Counted from the stretch's first letter, positions 43,930 through 55,731 are shown. The stretch is 64,000 nucleotides of DNA from Echinarachnius parma (GCA_037951105.1 JBAMJV010003999.1:148501-212500); one strand, 5' to 3'. Made by a program: numbers and translations. The notes: a model not told the origin generated them from the sequence alone.

Positions 43930-46916
43930 TTAATGGGTCATGCAAACGTCGTTCTAATTTATCAAAGATTAGCATGTTTCGGTCGTTCCGATATTTTGAC
44001 GAACAGAATTTCGTAGAGATTTGAGTGAAATAGAATGGAATGAGTTTTATTCAAATGAGAACAGCTGCGTTCAAAGTCTGTGGGACCGTTTTAGACTGCT
44101 GTTTATTCGGTTGAGTGATACACATGCCCCAAATGATCTATGTCAGAAAAAACAGAAAGGAGTACCTTGGATAACCGATAAGTATCTCAAACTGACAAGA
44201 GAAAGAGACTATTATAGAAAGAGATTTAAGAAAACTAAATAAGACTCACATTGGGATAAATTTAAACACTATCGAAATCGAGCGAACAACATGAATAAAT
44301 ATTTTAAAAGAGATTTTGATAAGAAAGAGTTTATTAAATGTGAAAATGACCTTAATACAAATCGGAAGATTTTGAAAAACCTTCTACCCAAGAAGAATGG
44401 CAAAACAGACTTTGATCTTACTGTAAATGGAGAAATTATTACTTATTACAACGTATTCGCGAACAAGTTAAATTTAGCTTTCAATAATATTAGTGAACGA
44501 AATGGGAGCAATGTATGTAATAATGACGTTAATTATATAGGAACCTTGTTTCAGAAAGATACACAGTTTAGATTAAAAGATATAACTGTTGAATTTGTAA
44601 AAAAAGAATGACTTAATATTGATTGTAAAATAGCTGTGGGATTAGATGGTCTTCATCAGAAACTATTGAAATCAGCAGCAGAGTTTATATGCCGACCTCA
44701 TACATTTCTTTTTTAATAAATCATTACAAACCTCTGAAATACCGATGGACTTTAAAATGGCCCGAGTCACAGCTATTCACAAAGGAGGCTCATATGAAAT
44801 TGATAATTTCCGACCAATTTCAGTTCTACCCATTTTATTAAAAATATTAGAAAAAGCAGTATACACAGAACCATACTCGTACCTTAATGAACATCAAAAT
44901 GTTATCATCCCAACAGTCTGGATTTAGACCATCACATTCCACAGCAACCTGCGTGACTGATATTGTTGATTATTTGCTTGAAAACATGAATAATAAGCAG
45001 ATTACTAGTGCAATATCGTTCCTCATAAAAAAGATACTGGAAAAGATGATTTATTATGGAATAAGCGATAGCGAGTGTAAATGGTTTGTGAATTATTTAA
45101 TTGGAAGAAAACAATGTGTTTTAATGCAACAATGTACAAGTGATTTTGTTACAGTTAAAACCGGGGTCCCCCAAGGATCCATATAAGGTCCTCTCATGTT
45201 TTGTTTGTTCATAAATGATATGTGAAATTTGCAATTTCATTCACAAACGAAGCTGTCATTATATGCAGATGATACAGTTATATTTAATTAAATATTTGAT
45301 TTGTCGCAAGTAAAGAATAATCTTCAGAAAGACATTGATTTGATTACAAAATGGTTGGAAAACAGTAAACGAAAATTATGGTCTTTGGACCTAAAAGAAA
45401 ATTACAAAATGAAAAATTTGCTGCTACCATATGTGATGATATTTCTGCCAAGGCAGTCAAGGAGACAATCTTTTATTTTGTAGATTTTTTGTGTAATATA
45501 TTCTGTAATATATTCAATAAATCAATTTCCACTGGGGTATTTCCAGATTCCTCAAAAGTAGCTAAAGTTGTGCATTATATAAACAAAATTGCAAGCAAAA
45601 TATTGATAAATTTAGGCCTGTTGCCATTTTGTCAATTTTCTCCAAATTATTAGAAAAAGTCATGCATAGTAGATGATTTAGATTTTTGGAAAAATATGAA
45701 ATTTTGATTAATGAACAATTTGGGTTCAGAAATAACACTCAACTGCACATGGGGTCTTAAATCTGTCGAATTATGTTATAAATGAATTGGATAAAGATAA
45801 CTTTTGTTTAGGATTATTCATGGACCTTTAAAGCGAACCAAAACGCATAACACAAAGCAAACTGTGAAGTAAGACCTATTTTCACACATCTCAAATGTCC
45901 CTGAATCACCCCTTCCATTATTTCTTTTGAAGAGTGGGCATAGTTTCTGTTTTGCTATCGCAGGCTCTTTATGGATGCGCTGAGTGGCGCCATGATTTTT
46001 GTTTGCCGCCGAAACGTGACGTTTTTCTGGACTGAAGTTGATTGGTCTAGCCAAATGCCATTTAACTATTTATTAAATAACGTTTTTTGACAAAAAATCG
46101 GAGCAAACAAAAATACATTGCACTGCTTATAGTTTAGCATTTCGAATCAAATTATTTAGTATGTGTTTTATTTGTTTCTACTTCGAAACATTTTTAAAAA
46201 TGATAGTACTTATTTTCTAGTCAGAACGAGGGTGTTCATACGACCTTTGACTTGAAAGATATTAACGAGCGCGTACGCGTTCGCAATCCTCCATAATTAT
46301 ACTACTTTTGCTACTTTTAATTCAATAGTTATACTTAGAAATATCATGGTATAATATAGATAATAATGATACAAGAAGTCGTGCATTTATTTCCGCCCTA
46401 GCGAAGCATAATTTAGACCACGAGCATTTATTATTCTGATATGAATCACTGCAAAAGCAACTAAATGGGCTTCAAACAGGGAAACAATGCCATCTCGATA
46501 CTATAGCTCAATTGTTTAGGTGAAATAGTGGGGTAAATGACAAACTTGCATTTCTTAAAACTGTAAATATAGAAATGCCTGTAGGCAGTTCATTCACTGT
46601 ACAAGCCTTTGTTTTGTACGACAAAGAGGAATGACACCCCTTTCCAAATCAAAGAAAAGGAATGTTTGGTACGTAGTTCGGTGATCATCGCAGCTGTTTT
46701 GGGGGCATGCTAGAGAAAATCGTACATGATCGGCACGAATCATATACACTAGTGTGAATGCATGTTCATGCTTACGCCAACACAATTGTTACCATGGCAA
46801 CCTCTGACAATTCTGTCAAAAAGCTATGGTATATTGGCTAAATAACCACATTTAGTCACATTTCCACACTTCCCCGTCTCGAATGGTCGTTGGTTAATAT
46901 CTTATCTTTTTATATA

Positions 46917-47446
46917 CAGGGTGGCCCAAAAAAAACGGAACGGGGCACTTCCCAAAATATAATACCACAATGTTTATGTTCATCGGATAGGGTGTCCTTT
47001 CCAATGAAAAACGATACCAAGAACAGTAATTTTGGTCAGGTCGTTTTTGTTTAAGGACGCAGTGAGTGAGACCATGTCAGGTGCCGATTTATGTCGATTT
47101 CGACCTAGTCAATGCCAGTTTAACCGCACTCCTTGCCCGTAATACCATTCAGCGACCAGGCCCATTCTCTCGGCACACGACTGAGTGCACACTAACAATA
47201 GTGCGCGATGCTCAACGATATGAACGGCGGTTCGTGCAATTCATCAAGCGCTGGCTCAATACAAATTGACAAAAAAGAGAACCTGACATGGTGTCACTCA
47301 CAGGGCCCTAAAACAAAAACTACACGACCAAATTGACTGTTCTTGGTATCGTTGTTCATTTGAAAAGACACTCTATCCGATGGACATAATACATGTGCTA
47401 CTTTATTTTGGGAAGTGCCCCGTTCCGTTTTTTTTGGGCCACCCTG
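46917..47446. mobile_element. Mariner-like non-autonomous foldback (CAGGGTGGCCC family), copy 2
   Basis: Ends CAGGGTGGCCCAAAAAAAAC and its inverse; TA on both sides (46915-46916, 47447-47448). Inverted arms of about 180 bp share AACGGGGCACTTCCCAAAAT, TCGGATAGGGTGTCC and AACGATACCAAGAACAGTAA with copy 1. The interior contains a 67-codon frame (47066-47269) that I do not recognise as transposase. Confidence 0.88.
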
Positions 47447-47629
47447 TATACACTTTTTGTTGTGGCCTGTGTTTCAACAAAGACAAAATCGTCTCTTCTT
47501 TCAACATGATCACGAATGAAATTTAAGCTTTGAATTCCCCAAAAACGTCACATCTTTGCTTGGGGTCTGCACACAAATGTAAACATGGCAGTCTCCATGT
47601 TAGTACGGGACGCCGCAAAAAAATAATTT

Positions 47630-50326
47630 GTGTCGTCTTTTTGCGAGATCGGTGTGGACTTAGATTTAGATTCGGAAATTGCTATTGAGCATTACTGCTT
47701 AATTAGAAAAGATCGTAATAGACAAGGTGGTGGTGTTGCTATCTATATCCATGAAAGTTTAAAATTTGAGAATACAATTAATGAAACATTCATAAATTTA
47801 GAAGCAGTCATTTTGAAAATTAAATTGAAGAAGGCTAAACCACTAGTTTTTATTACTTGGTATAGACCTCCCAATTCACCTCGTGATGTTTTGACTATGT
47901 ATGAGAATATGCTATCTTCAATCGAATTAAATGATACAACTGTTTTAATGATGGGAGATGTAAATTTTAATATTCTACAAAGCCCTTTAAGTGCTGAATG
48001 CAAATTATATTGTCAGTTAAATGATATATTTGATTTGCATCATGTTAATACAAATAAATGCACCCGTGTTACACAAAGATCGTGTTCTCTTCTTGACCAC
48101 ATATTATGTAATGATTTGGACAATATAAGCACTTGGGATGTAATGGATAAAGGTTTTAGTGATCATTCTTTGAGTTTTGTATCTTTGAAAGTAGGACATG
48201 TAAGTGATACATCGAATCACGTTAAATTAGTTTCTTTTAGAAAATCTAAGGGTATCGATGAAAATGCATTCAGGGCAGACATGAGGTCTCAGAAATGGTC
48301 GAAAGTGGAAGATTGTTGTGATTTAGATGAAGCGATCACAAAATGGGAACAGCTTGTATTAGAAGTAGTAAATAAATATATGCCAATAAAAACTAAAAGG
48401 GTACGGAAAAAACACTCTCCATGGATTAATGAGTTTATATTTAATTTAATGCAAGAACGCGATAAAACTAAAAAAAGAGCTAAACATACAAACAGCGATG
48501 ATGATTGGAAAGATTATAAAAAGTTGCGTAATAAAGTTACGTACGCAATTAAAAAGACAAAAAAGCAATATTATACTGAAAAAATACGAAACTATCAAGA
48601 TAGATCAAAATCTTGGGAAGTTCTTAAATCCTTGCTACCACAGAAATCAAATAACATTGGTGTTAGCCAAAATAGTGAACAATTGGTCAATGAATTTAAT
48701 AATCATTTTGCCAGCGTCGCTGAGAAATGCAATGTTGTGAATGATGCTGTTGATGTTAATTATGATGTTAATCACAAAGGAAATGTTTTCGAGTTGCATT
48801 GTGTTTCTCATGCTGAGGTTTTAAAAGAAATATTCTCATTGAAAAATAAAAAGTCTTTTGGTATTGATAGAATAAGCTCATTTATTTTGAAATTATGTGG
48901 AATTGATATTGTTAAAAGTATAACATGTATTATAAATAAATCAATCAGTCAAGGTGTAGTCCCAAAAAGGTGGAAGATTGCGAAGATAATACCGATTTTT
49001 AAAAAAGGCGACAAAGCCAATCCAGATAACTATAGACCAATCTCATTATTACCTGCGGTTTCAAAACTATTAGAAAGGGTAATTCAACGTCAACTTGTAC
49101 GCTTTTTAACAGACAATAATACTTTGACTAAACACCAATCTGGATTTAGATCGAAGCATTCAACAAGTACAACCTTAATTCAAGTTACAGATGAATGGCT
49201 TATGTCTCTTGACAATGGTATGTACACAGGGGTAGTTGCGGTTGACCTACAAAAGGCTTTTGACTTGGTCAATCATGATATTCTTTTAGCCAAGCTTACT
49301 GCTTCTACTGGATTGAAAGGAAATTCTAATGAATGGTTCTATAGCTATTTGAATGATAGGCGAATAACCACTTCAATTAACAATACAATGTCAACCGAAC
49401 TACCTGTGTCACATGGCGTACCACAAGGTTCTATACTGGGACCAATTCTGTTTCTTATTTTTATTAATGACATGCCGAATTGTTTTAATAATTGTTCAGT
49501 GCATTTATACGCAGATGATACGGTGTTATACTATTCAAATAAAAACCCGCAATCTATTGAAAATGTATTAAATGTTGAATTGCAGAATTTACAAGTATGG
49601 ATGGATCGTAATAAATTGAAGATTAATTGTACGAAAACAGTATGTATGTTAATAGGTACTAAATGTATGTTACATAAGCATGGTAAATTGAAGTTGTATA
49701 TATACGATAAAATGATTGAGCAAGTCCAACATTTAAAATACTTGGGAGTATTTATTGATTCACAATTGAAATGGACTGTACACATTGATTATTTATGTAA
49801 AAAGATTAGTAAGATGGTAAGCTTCCTAGGCAGATTAAGTAAATATATCAATGAGTCATGCTTAACAATGTTATATAATGCTGTGATTATCCCTCATTTT
49901 GATTATGGAGATGTTGTTTGGTCATCTGCGACTAAAACACAACTAGATGTTCTACAGAAAATACAAAATAGGGCAGGTAGAATCATTTTAAATATAAATT
50001 TATTAGAACATAGATCTGTTCATGAAATACATGATATTCTTAATTGGAAGACATTGCAGATTCGTCAAACTAGACATATTCATTCGTTAATGTTTAAAAT
50101 TTTGCATGATATGGCACCTGTGTATTTATTAGAAAAGTTTACTTTTAAAATAACTAGTTATGAATTACGACACAAAGATAAATTGTCTCTCCCAAAACCA
50201 AATACAGAGAATTGTAGACGTACTTTCTTTTATCGTGGTAGCACACTGTACAATAACTTACCTGCGAATACCCGTAATCTGAATTCCCTGCTTTCATTCA
50301 ATAAAGAAATTAAAACGATTACATAA
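47630..50326 (+). CDS. LINE D ORF2: endonuclease (N-truncated) and reverse transcriptase
   Basis: An 898-codon uninterrupted frame, the best preserved coding sequence in the window. Endonuclease: LIRKDRNRQGGGVAIYIHES, TWYRPPNSP, MMGDVNFNI, LLDHILCND, GFSDHSLSFV; the first ~50 residues including the leading Asn and Glu catalytic motifs are missing. RT: IPIFKKGDKANPDNYRPISL, HQSGFRSKHSTSTTLIQVTD, VVAVDLQKAFDLVNHDIL (first catalytic Asp), [31 protein letters not shown] (catalytic Asp pair), then MDRNKLKINCTKTVCMLIGT, LKYLGVFIDSQLKWTVHIDY and a conserved C-terminal half ending FYRGSTLYNNLPANTRNLNS. CR1/L2/Jockey-like. The Met at 47630 lies in flanking DNA. It would nick and reverse-transcribe at the target, but without the endonuclease N-terminus it is probably inactive. 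Closest relative in the window: LINE A. Confidence 0.9.
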   Translation: MSSFCEIGVDLDLDSEIAIEHYCLIRKDRNRQGGGVAIYIHESLKFENTINETFINLEAVILKIKLKKAKPLVFITWYRPPNSPRDVLTMYENMLSSIELNDTTVLMMGDVNFNILQSPLSAECKLYCQLNDIFDLHHVNTNKCTRVTQRSCSLLDHILCNDLDNISTWDVMDKGFSDHSLSFVSLKVGHVSDTSNHVKLVSFRKSKGIDENAFRADMRSQKWSKVEDCCDLDEAITKWEQLVLEVVNKYMPIKTKRVRKKHSPWINEFIFNLMQERDKTKKRAKHTNSDDDWKDYKKLRNKVTYAIKKTKKQYYTEKIRNYQDRSKSWEVLKSLLPQKSNNIGVSQNSEQLVNEFNNHFASVAEKCNVVNDAVDVNYDVNHKGNVFELHCVSHAEVLKEIFSLKNKKSFGIDRISSFILKLCGIDIVKSITCIINKSISQGVVPKRWKIAKIIPIFKKGDKANPDNYRPISLLPAVSKLLERVIQRQLVRFLTDNNTLTKHQSGFRSKHSTSTTLIQVTDEWLMSLDNGMYTGVVAVDLQKAFDLVNHDILLAKLTASTGLKGNSNEWFYSYLNDRRITTSINNTMSTELPVSHGVPQGSILGPILFLIFINDMPNCFNNCSVHLYADDTVLYYSNKNPQSIENVLNVELQNLQVWMDRNKLKINCTKTVCMLIGTKCMLHKHGKLKLYIYDKMIEQVQHLKYLGVFIDSQLKWTVHIDYLCKKISKMVSFLGRLSKYINESCLTMLYNAVIIPHFDYGDVVWSSATKTQLDVLQKIQNRAGRIILNINLLEHRSVHEIHDILNWKTLQIRQTRHIHSLMFKILHDMAPVYLLEKFTFKITSYELRHKDKLSLPKPNTENCRRTFFYRGSTLYNNLPANTRNLNSLLSFNKEIKTIT

Positions 50327-50853
50327 TTATAGTAGCTTAGGATATAGTGAGCCAAATAACCGTGTAATAATTCAATTTATTTATGTCTGTTTATGTGCAA
50401 TTATGTTTATGTGTATAATTATGTGCAATTGTGGAATTATGCAGAATTTGTATGACCCGCTAGTAATTTGGGGCTCGGGAGGTTGGGTTGGGAGTATGGG
50501 ATGGGGGTCTCATAGTGAGTAATGGATGAGGAGGGGGGGGGGGGGGGGGGGGGTAGGGGGTAGGGTAATGTAATTGATAACAGAATGACTGATTTTTAAA
50601 ACTCTGTATGTTATATTTGTATATTTTCATTTTAATAGGACCCCGTGGAAGAACAGAACCATCGTGTTGATGGTTCTGAAACGGGCTATCCTCCCGATCA
50701 TAACTATATTATAATGCAACATACTATTTATTATTTTATGATTGTAATATGGACTATGTAACATCTTTGTATATTATTTTATGATGAATGTTTTGATTAT
50801 TGTTGTATTTTTAAATTGGATTCGGAAATAAAAACAAACAAACAAACAAACAA
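47640..50853 (+). mobile_element. LINE D, 5'-truncated but with a long intact ORF2
   Basis: LINE copy entering within the endonuclease near 47640 and ending in an (AAAC)n/(CAAA)n tail at about 50827-50853. The 3' UTR (50327-50826) has a G-run near 50527-50553 and a short inverted pair GAACCATCG / GATGGTTC near 50656-50679. It sits inside the TTAA element. No target duplication could be fixed with confidence. Confidence 0.8.
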
Positions 50854-52084
50854 ACTTATTAGTGGGCCATTTTTGTGTGATTTGTATATCAAATCAAAGC
50901 TCTCTGTCTCGCAAACGAAGTAGCATAGATGAAATGCTATCATTTTGGTTCGCTTTAAAAAGCATTTGACACCATCGACCACCACATTATTCTTGATAAA
51001 TTATGTTATTATGGCGTGCGAGGTGTAGCACTAAACTGGTTCAGATCATATCTGACTGGTAGAAAACAGTATGTGGTGGTCGATGGTGTCAATTCTGAGC
51101 TTAAAGATTTATCATGTGGTGTACCACAAGGTTCTATTTTGGGACCTCTCCTGTTTCTTATTTATGTAAATGACATTATAAAAAGTTCAACAATTCTTCA
51201 GTTTTCTTTATTTGCAGATGACACTGTAATTGTATTATCCCATAAGAATGTGCATACACTTATTTCATTAGTTAATTCAGAATTAAGCAAAATAGTCTCC
51301 TGGTTTCAAAATAATAAATTGCATCTCAATTATGAAAAAACAAAGTATATTATATTTCGTTCAAAAAACAGGAAAGTTCCCCCCAACCTTGATTCTATAT
51401 ATACAAAATACATCCCTCCAATGTGTTCAATCATTATTTTTTTTGGGGGGGGGGGGGGGGGGTTATTATTGACGAATTCCTAAGTTGGAAGGCTAATGTG
51501 AATAATATTACTTTGAAGGTATCAAGAGGTGTTGGAATATTATCGAAATTAAAATATATTGTCCCCAAAAATGTGTTAATGCTACTTTATAATTCAATAA
51601 TACTACCACACTTATCATATTGCAACATTGTGTGGAGAAAATATTATTTATCTCATTTAAATGATATTGAATTGTTACAAAAGAAGGCTATTATAATCAT
51701 AACAAAGTCAGAGTATAATTGCTCTAATAATCCCTTATTTATTCATATGAAAGTTATTCCAATACAGCAACTTATAACGCGTAACACCCTCATAGTCATG
51801 TACAATGTCCATACTGGTCATCTCCCGTACATATTTAAAACTCTGTTTGTAATTAATTCATCTTTTCATCCTCACAACACAAGACAAAGAATGCTATTAC
51901 ATAAGCCTCGTGTACGTACAACGCATGCTCTTAATTCATTTCAAAATGTGTGAATAAGCAAATGGAATAATCTCAGCTCTAATATAAGATCCAGTACAAC
52001 TTTGACAAGATTTAAGAAATTGTGTAAAAGTGAATTATTTACAACTTTATTATCAATTGAGTAGACTAAATTTCTAAATACATG

Positions 52085-53820
52085 TTGTTCTGTATTTGCT
52101 CCTCTTTTAAAAAAAAACTTTCTATCGTTTCTCTTCAAAATCTGCTGCGACATCGCATGAGTGTATATGCATGTGCGTTGGGGGGCGGAGGGTGGGCTCA
52201 CAAATGTGACCCGTCCTACGTAGAAGAACCAGAAGTCGACAAAGTTGATTTTCTGGATTTGTATTTAGTTCGATTCAGCAATATCTAAGCTTTAATATGA
52301 TATAAAGTTTGTCTCATAATGATTCTGCAACGCGGAGTTATTGACGCTTTTCTAAGGCAAATATTGAACGGTCTGGAAATAAGATGCCGAGAAAATAGCT
52401 CAAGAAACTTTACATCCATTTCGAAAGTGAAATTAGCGTTTTAAGCAGGCCATAAATGAACCGATTGCATGAATAGAATGTCGTAGCAACCTTTATTCAA
52501 TTTTCTTGAAAACTTGCATATCAGTAAATATGTATGATATACACCTTCCCTCCAGAAACTGTTAAATATTATCCATGCATTGTAGAGATATGAACAGATT
52601 TAATTACAATTTAAGTGGGTTTGGAACGATAAACTGTACACATCGAGCACATGATACAATAGCGAGCACTTTCAGGTAACAAAAGGGATTCCACTCTGGC
52701 TCTGTTATTGTTCGATTAATCGGTATTGACTGGCAGTTTGATTTTAGGAATGCAAACTTGCGTCTGGTGCGTAATGTAAAAACTATTACAAAGAACAGTA
52801 TGTTGATACGTGAAAAGTAAAACGGGGTATCGAAGCTAGACATTTTGGAGGGGGAGGCCCCAGGTACCAAAGGGGGAGGGGGGGGGGGGTCCGTTGGTAC
52901 AGGGTTTGTTTTCGTTCTTTTGGCGGGGATGCCCGGGGATGTCCCTTAGAAAATTTTGAAACAGGTGTCTAAGTAACGGAGGCGAGCCTCGATCAACTTC
53001 AAAATGAGGGTATATAAAAGAGTGGGATTGTGCTTTAGCCAACTTAAAACAAGCTCAAAATAGCGTTTTTTGTTTGTTTGTTTTTGGTGGTGTGGGGGGG
53101 GGGGGGGGGTATGCCTTATTCTAAAATTATTATGAACTACTTAAATATTTAGTACGACAAATTAATTCTACATACGATTAATGAATGTTATGTTACAGGG
53201 CCCAATTCTTTAATCTATATAATACTCACACTCAACCAGTGGTGTACATAGTGTATGAGGTTGGAGGGGGGGGGGGGGGGTGGGTGTGCAGTTAATTGGA
53301 TAGGACTTGGGTCGTATTGTCATAAACATACTTTGTCAAACTCAATAGGGCCACTATACAATGGAGGCCATTTGGATTACTAATCTCCGTGCAAGCGACC
53401 GCGCAGTCAATAGGGATTAAAGAATCTCGATGTGCGCTGGCCGCTCTTGACGGCTAACGAGATTCCAACTTAGCACAAAGGGGTTGTTAAGAGGCGGAGC
53501 TTAATATCGATCGCTTTTAGTGGCAAATAATTTTGGAACGCAAACTTTTCAAACCTGCAAAAAACATGCTTCAAAACTCTGCTTAATGTTTACCTTTCCA
53601 CTGGATATTTTTCCTGGATATTTTGCGTACCGGTAGAACAGATATCAGGGAAATGCATGAGGCAATAATATTTTTTTTCACTTTTTCATGCAATTTCAAA
53701 TCAATCGTGATTTCTGAGGTTTGACATATTGCGACTTCTGGCTCCTTTGCGGATGGCGAGGCACAAATGTAGTTTGTATTCATTTCCATCAATGTCTACA
53801 TGTATGTGATATATTGTTAT
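52085..53820. other. Unassigned; G-rich runs
   Basis: No gene recognised. Long G runs at about 52875-52890, 53094-53109 and 53265-53280. CAGTGGTGTACATAG near 53237 resembles a hAT-type terminus, but no matching opposite end was found. GGTACCAAAGGGGG and CCGTTGGTAC (52862-52900) form a short inverted pair. Confidence 0.4.
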
Positions 53821-53963
53821 GTATTGATATGTAAAAGGACCCTATTATAAGCTATGCGTCCTAGGTGTCCCTAATCATTCATTGTATTTTACAATGTACA
53901 ACAACATTCATGTATAAACATTGTATTTGATTTTTAATGATTTGGTTGAATAAATTGAAGCAA

Positions 53964-54800
53964 ATATAGATTATGTTTTGTACCGCACGGGGAACCTGTT
54001 CAAAGACAAACTTGTTAAAACTACAGAGAATACAAAACAAATATGCACGTCTAGTCCTTAATGTAGATCGATATACATCTCAATGCTATTTGATGACTTC
54101 ACTGAATTGTCAATCTATAGAAATTCGTATTAAATACCAGTATTGTATTCTTGTCTTTAAAATAGTAAATAAGTTTGTACCATTCTACTTAAAATCTTTG
54201 ATAAGACCTTTTATTGTGAATTATTACACTAGATACGCCACAAATAGCACCTTGCTTATTCCTCAACCGAAAACCGAATATAAAAAACGTTCTTTTCCTT
54301 ACACCAGGAGTTATTTATTCAATAAGCTTCCTATTATAGTCCAACACAGTAATTAACTCAAATTATTTATGAAAAGCTGCCTTCAGTTCAATTCTATAAT
54401 ATCCAGTTGTTATTTTTAATATTGAATCCTTGCTAGATAACGTGTCCTATTAAGCAAATTGGTTCCACGGAGGTTCCACGGAGATAGTCATGCTATCTCA
54501 CTCCCAGTTGATCTTCTTCTTCTTATTATTATTCTTCTCTTTTTTCTTTTCCTTTTCTTAACATATTTTGATTGTGTAAAGCTAATTACGCCTTTTTATT
54601 TATATTTTTGCTGTATTGTGTAGGTGTAATTTAATGTTTGTTTGTTATATCTCTTGACTAAAGTTTGTTTAATGTGCGTAGCTTATTTATTATGCCGACT
54701 GTAATTGTTTTGTATTTGTATACAGGGCGCACCTGTAAAGCAGTTTTTTAAAACTGAGATTGCCTACCCTGTATTCTTAAAGAAGACATGAATAAATAAA
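53964..54800 (+). pseudogene. LINE 3' end (ORF2 C-terminus, 3' UTR and tail)
   Basis: Encodes TNLLKLQRIQNKYARLVLNV, YQYCILVFKIVNKFVPFYLK and a final KRSFPYTRSYLFNKLPIIVQ, the typical C-terminus of a CR1/Jockey-like ORF2 (about 120 codons). The 3' UTR ends TGCCTACCCTGTATTCTTAA shortly before an (AATA)n tail near 54791-54808. It could be the displaced 3' end of LINE B, but about 8.5 kb and the thumb region separate them, so I keep it apart. A different LINE-like 3' UTR fragment may lie just upstream (53820-53960). Confidence 0.7.
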
Positions 54801-55312
54801 TAAAAAAATAAGTGCGCCGGCAAATATTTGACCGCTACCCAAAGATATCGCAGACATTGTACGATATCCCAACTCCACGAAATCGTAGGAAATCCGCCGT
54901 AGGTAAAAACAAAATCGTGCGGCATCCGGAGATTTTGTGACTTATGGCTCAGTCACATTTGCCACGGCGGCCGTACGGTCTAATATTTCTACGGCGAATT
55001 TCAAGTATAGGGCCGCCGTAGCATTTCTATGGTTACATACTTTAGCAGTGACATTTGCCACGGTCGCCGCACGGCGTATTTTTTGTTATTTGTGGAGACA
55101 GAAAATCTGCGGCTGCCGTAGGGCCTTTGAAGTAATGACGCACGGTCGCCTTGGGGCGTCCCTGCGGTGGCCGTATGTTTTTTGACAAATACCAAGGCAG
55201 ACGCAAGGCGCCCGCAAGGCGACCACAGGGGGACCGTACGGCAACCGTGCAGCCAGACTGACGCTACCGCTACTGGTAGCCACATGTGGCGTGGATAATC
55301 TGATTAGCACAT

Positions 55313-55435
55313 AAAGGTGGCCCCCAAACAAACAGAACGGGGCAATTCCCAAAATATAGTAACAAAATGATTATATCCATTGGATATGGTGTCTTTTTAA
55401 ATATACCAAAAACAGTAAGTTTGAACGAGTAGGGC
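55313..55435 (+). mobile_element. Mariner-like (CAGGGTGGCCC family) left-end fragment
   Basis: GGTGGCCCCCAAACAAACAG, AACGGGGCAATTCCCAAAAT and TATGGTGTCTTTTTAAAT correspond to the first ~120 bp of the elements at 46917 and 33157. The right half is missing. Confidence 0.75.
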
Positions 55436-55731
55436 AGCCTACGGCGCACGCAAGGCCACCGTATGCGCGACGTACGGTCGACGTGGAACCGTTCTACGGC
55501 ATGGCTATGGCGTGTCTCATTGCTACGGCGAACGTAGAAATGAAAAAAAGTTATAACTCCGCGCTGAAATTACACGGCGACCCATGCGGCCTGTAAAATA
55601 TACGAATACGTCGTACGGGGACCCTGCGGCCACCGCAGATTTTCTGCGGCCGCCGCACGTTTCTCTCGATTTCGGGGGCGTACGGCCGCCGTACGCTCGC
55701 CATATAGCAAATATGACTGTAGCATAATGTA

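Larger units (their letters stand above)
38735..45440 (+). pseudogene. LINE B (CR1-like) ORF2 relic broken by four DNA elements
   Basis: Segments in order: endonuclease start 38735-38875 (LAHLNIKSLRNK, GISETWLNPDI); [38876-42642]; 42643-42719 (DGFTFERKYRNGLGGVLVVY); [42720-42929]; 42930-43299 (FVGICYRKPDS, TRITPDSTTLIDLVF); [43300-43407]; 43408-43453 (FSDHSLN, endonuclease end); [43454-43929]; 43930-45440 with linker (RDYYRKRFKK, KILKNLLPKKNGK) and RT ([54 protein letters not shown]). The stretch between HSTA and GRKQ is shortened and lacks the first catalytic Asp motif. After about 45440 a different LINE begins. Removing the 43300 and 43454 inserts restores one continuous frame (GVQCIGFSDHSLN; FVINGSCKRRSN). 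Confidence 0.82.
45832..50954. mobile_element. TTAA-flanked element with AGCGAACCAAAA ends, carrying two later insertions
   Basis: TTAA at 45828-45831 and 50955-50958; termini AGCGAACCAAAACGCAT and the inverse of AGCGAACCAAAATGATA. Inside lie a mariner-like element (46917-47446) and a LINE (47640-50853); without them about 1.4 kb remains, with no coding signature. Removing the element brings together the two halves of the LINE C RT motif FMDL / KAFDT. Confidence 0.82.
45445..52080 (+). pseudogene. LINE C RT relic split by a 5.1 kb TTAA element
   Basis: Left part 45445-45831: FNKSISTGVFPDSSKVAKV, then SKLLEKVMHSR, NEQFGFRN, and GLFMDL at the insertion edge. Right part 50955-52080: [20 protein letters not shown] (the partner of FMDL, giving the RT motif with the first catalytic Asp), [47 protein letters not shown] (second catalytic motif), [17 protein letters not shown] poly-G run near 51447 marks a frameshift, and a second frame continues [20 protein letters not shown] and VLMLLYNSIILPHLSYCNIV to about 51950. 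Jockey/CR1-like, 5'-truncated, inactive. Confidence 0.85.
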
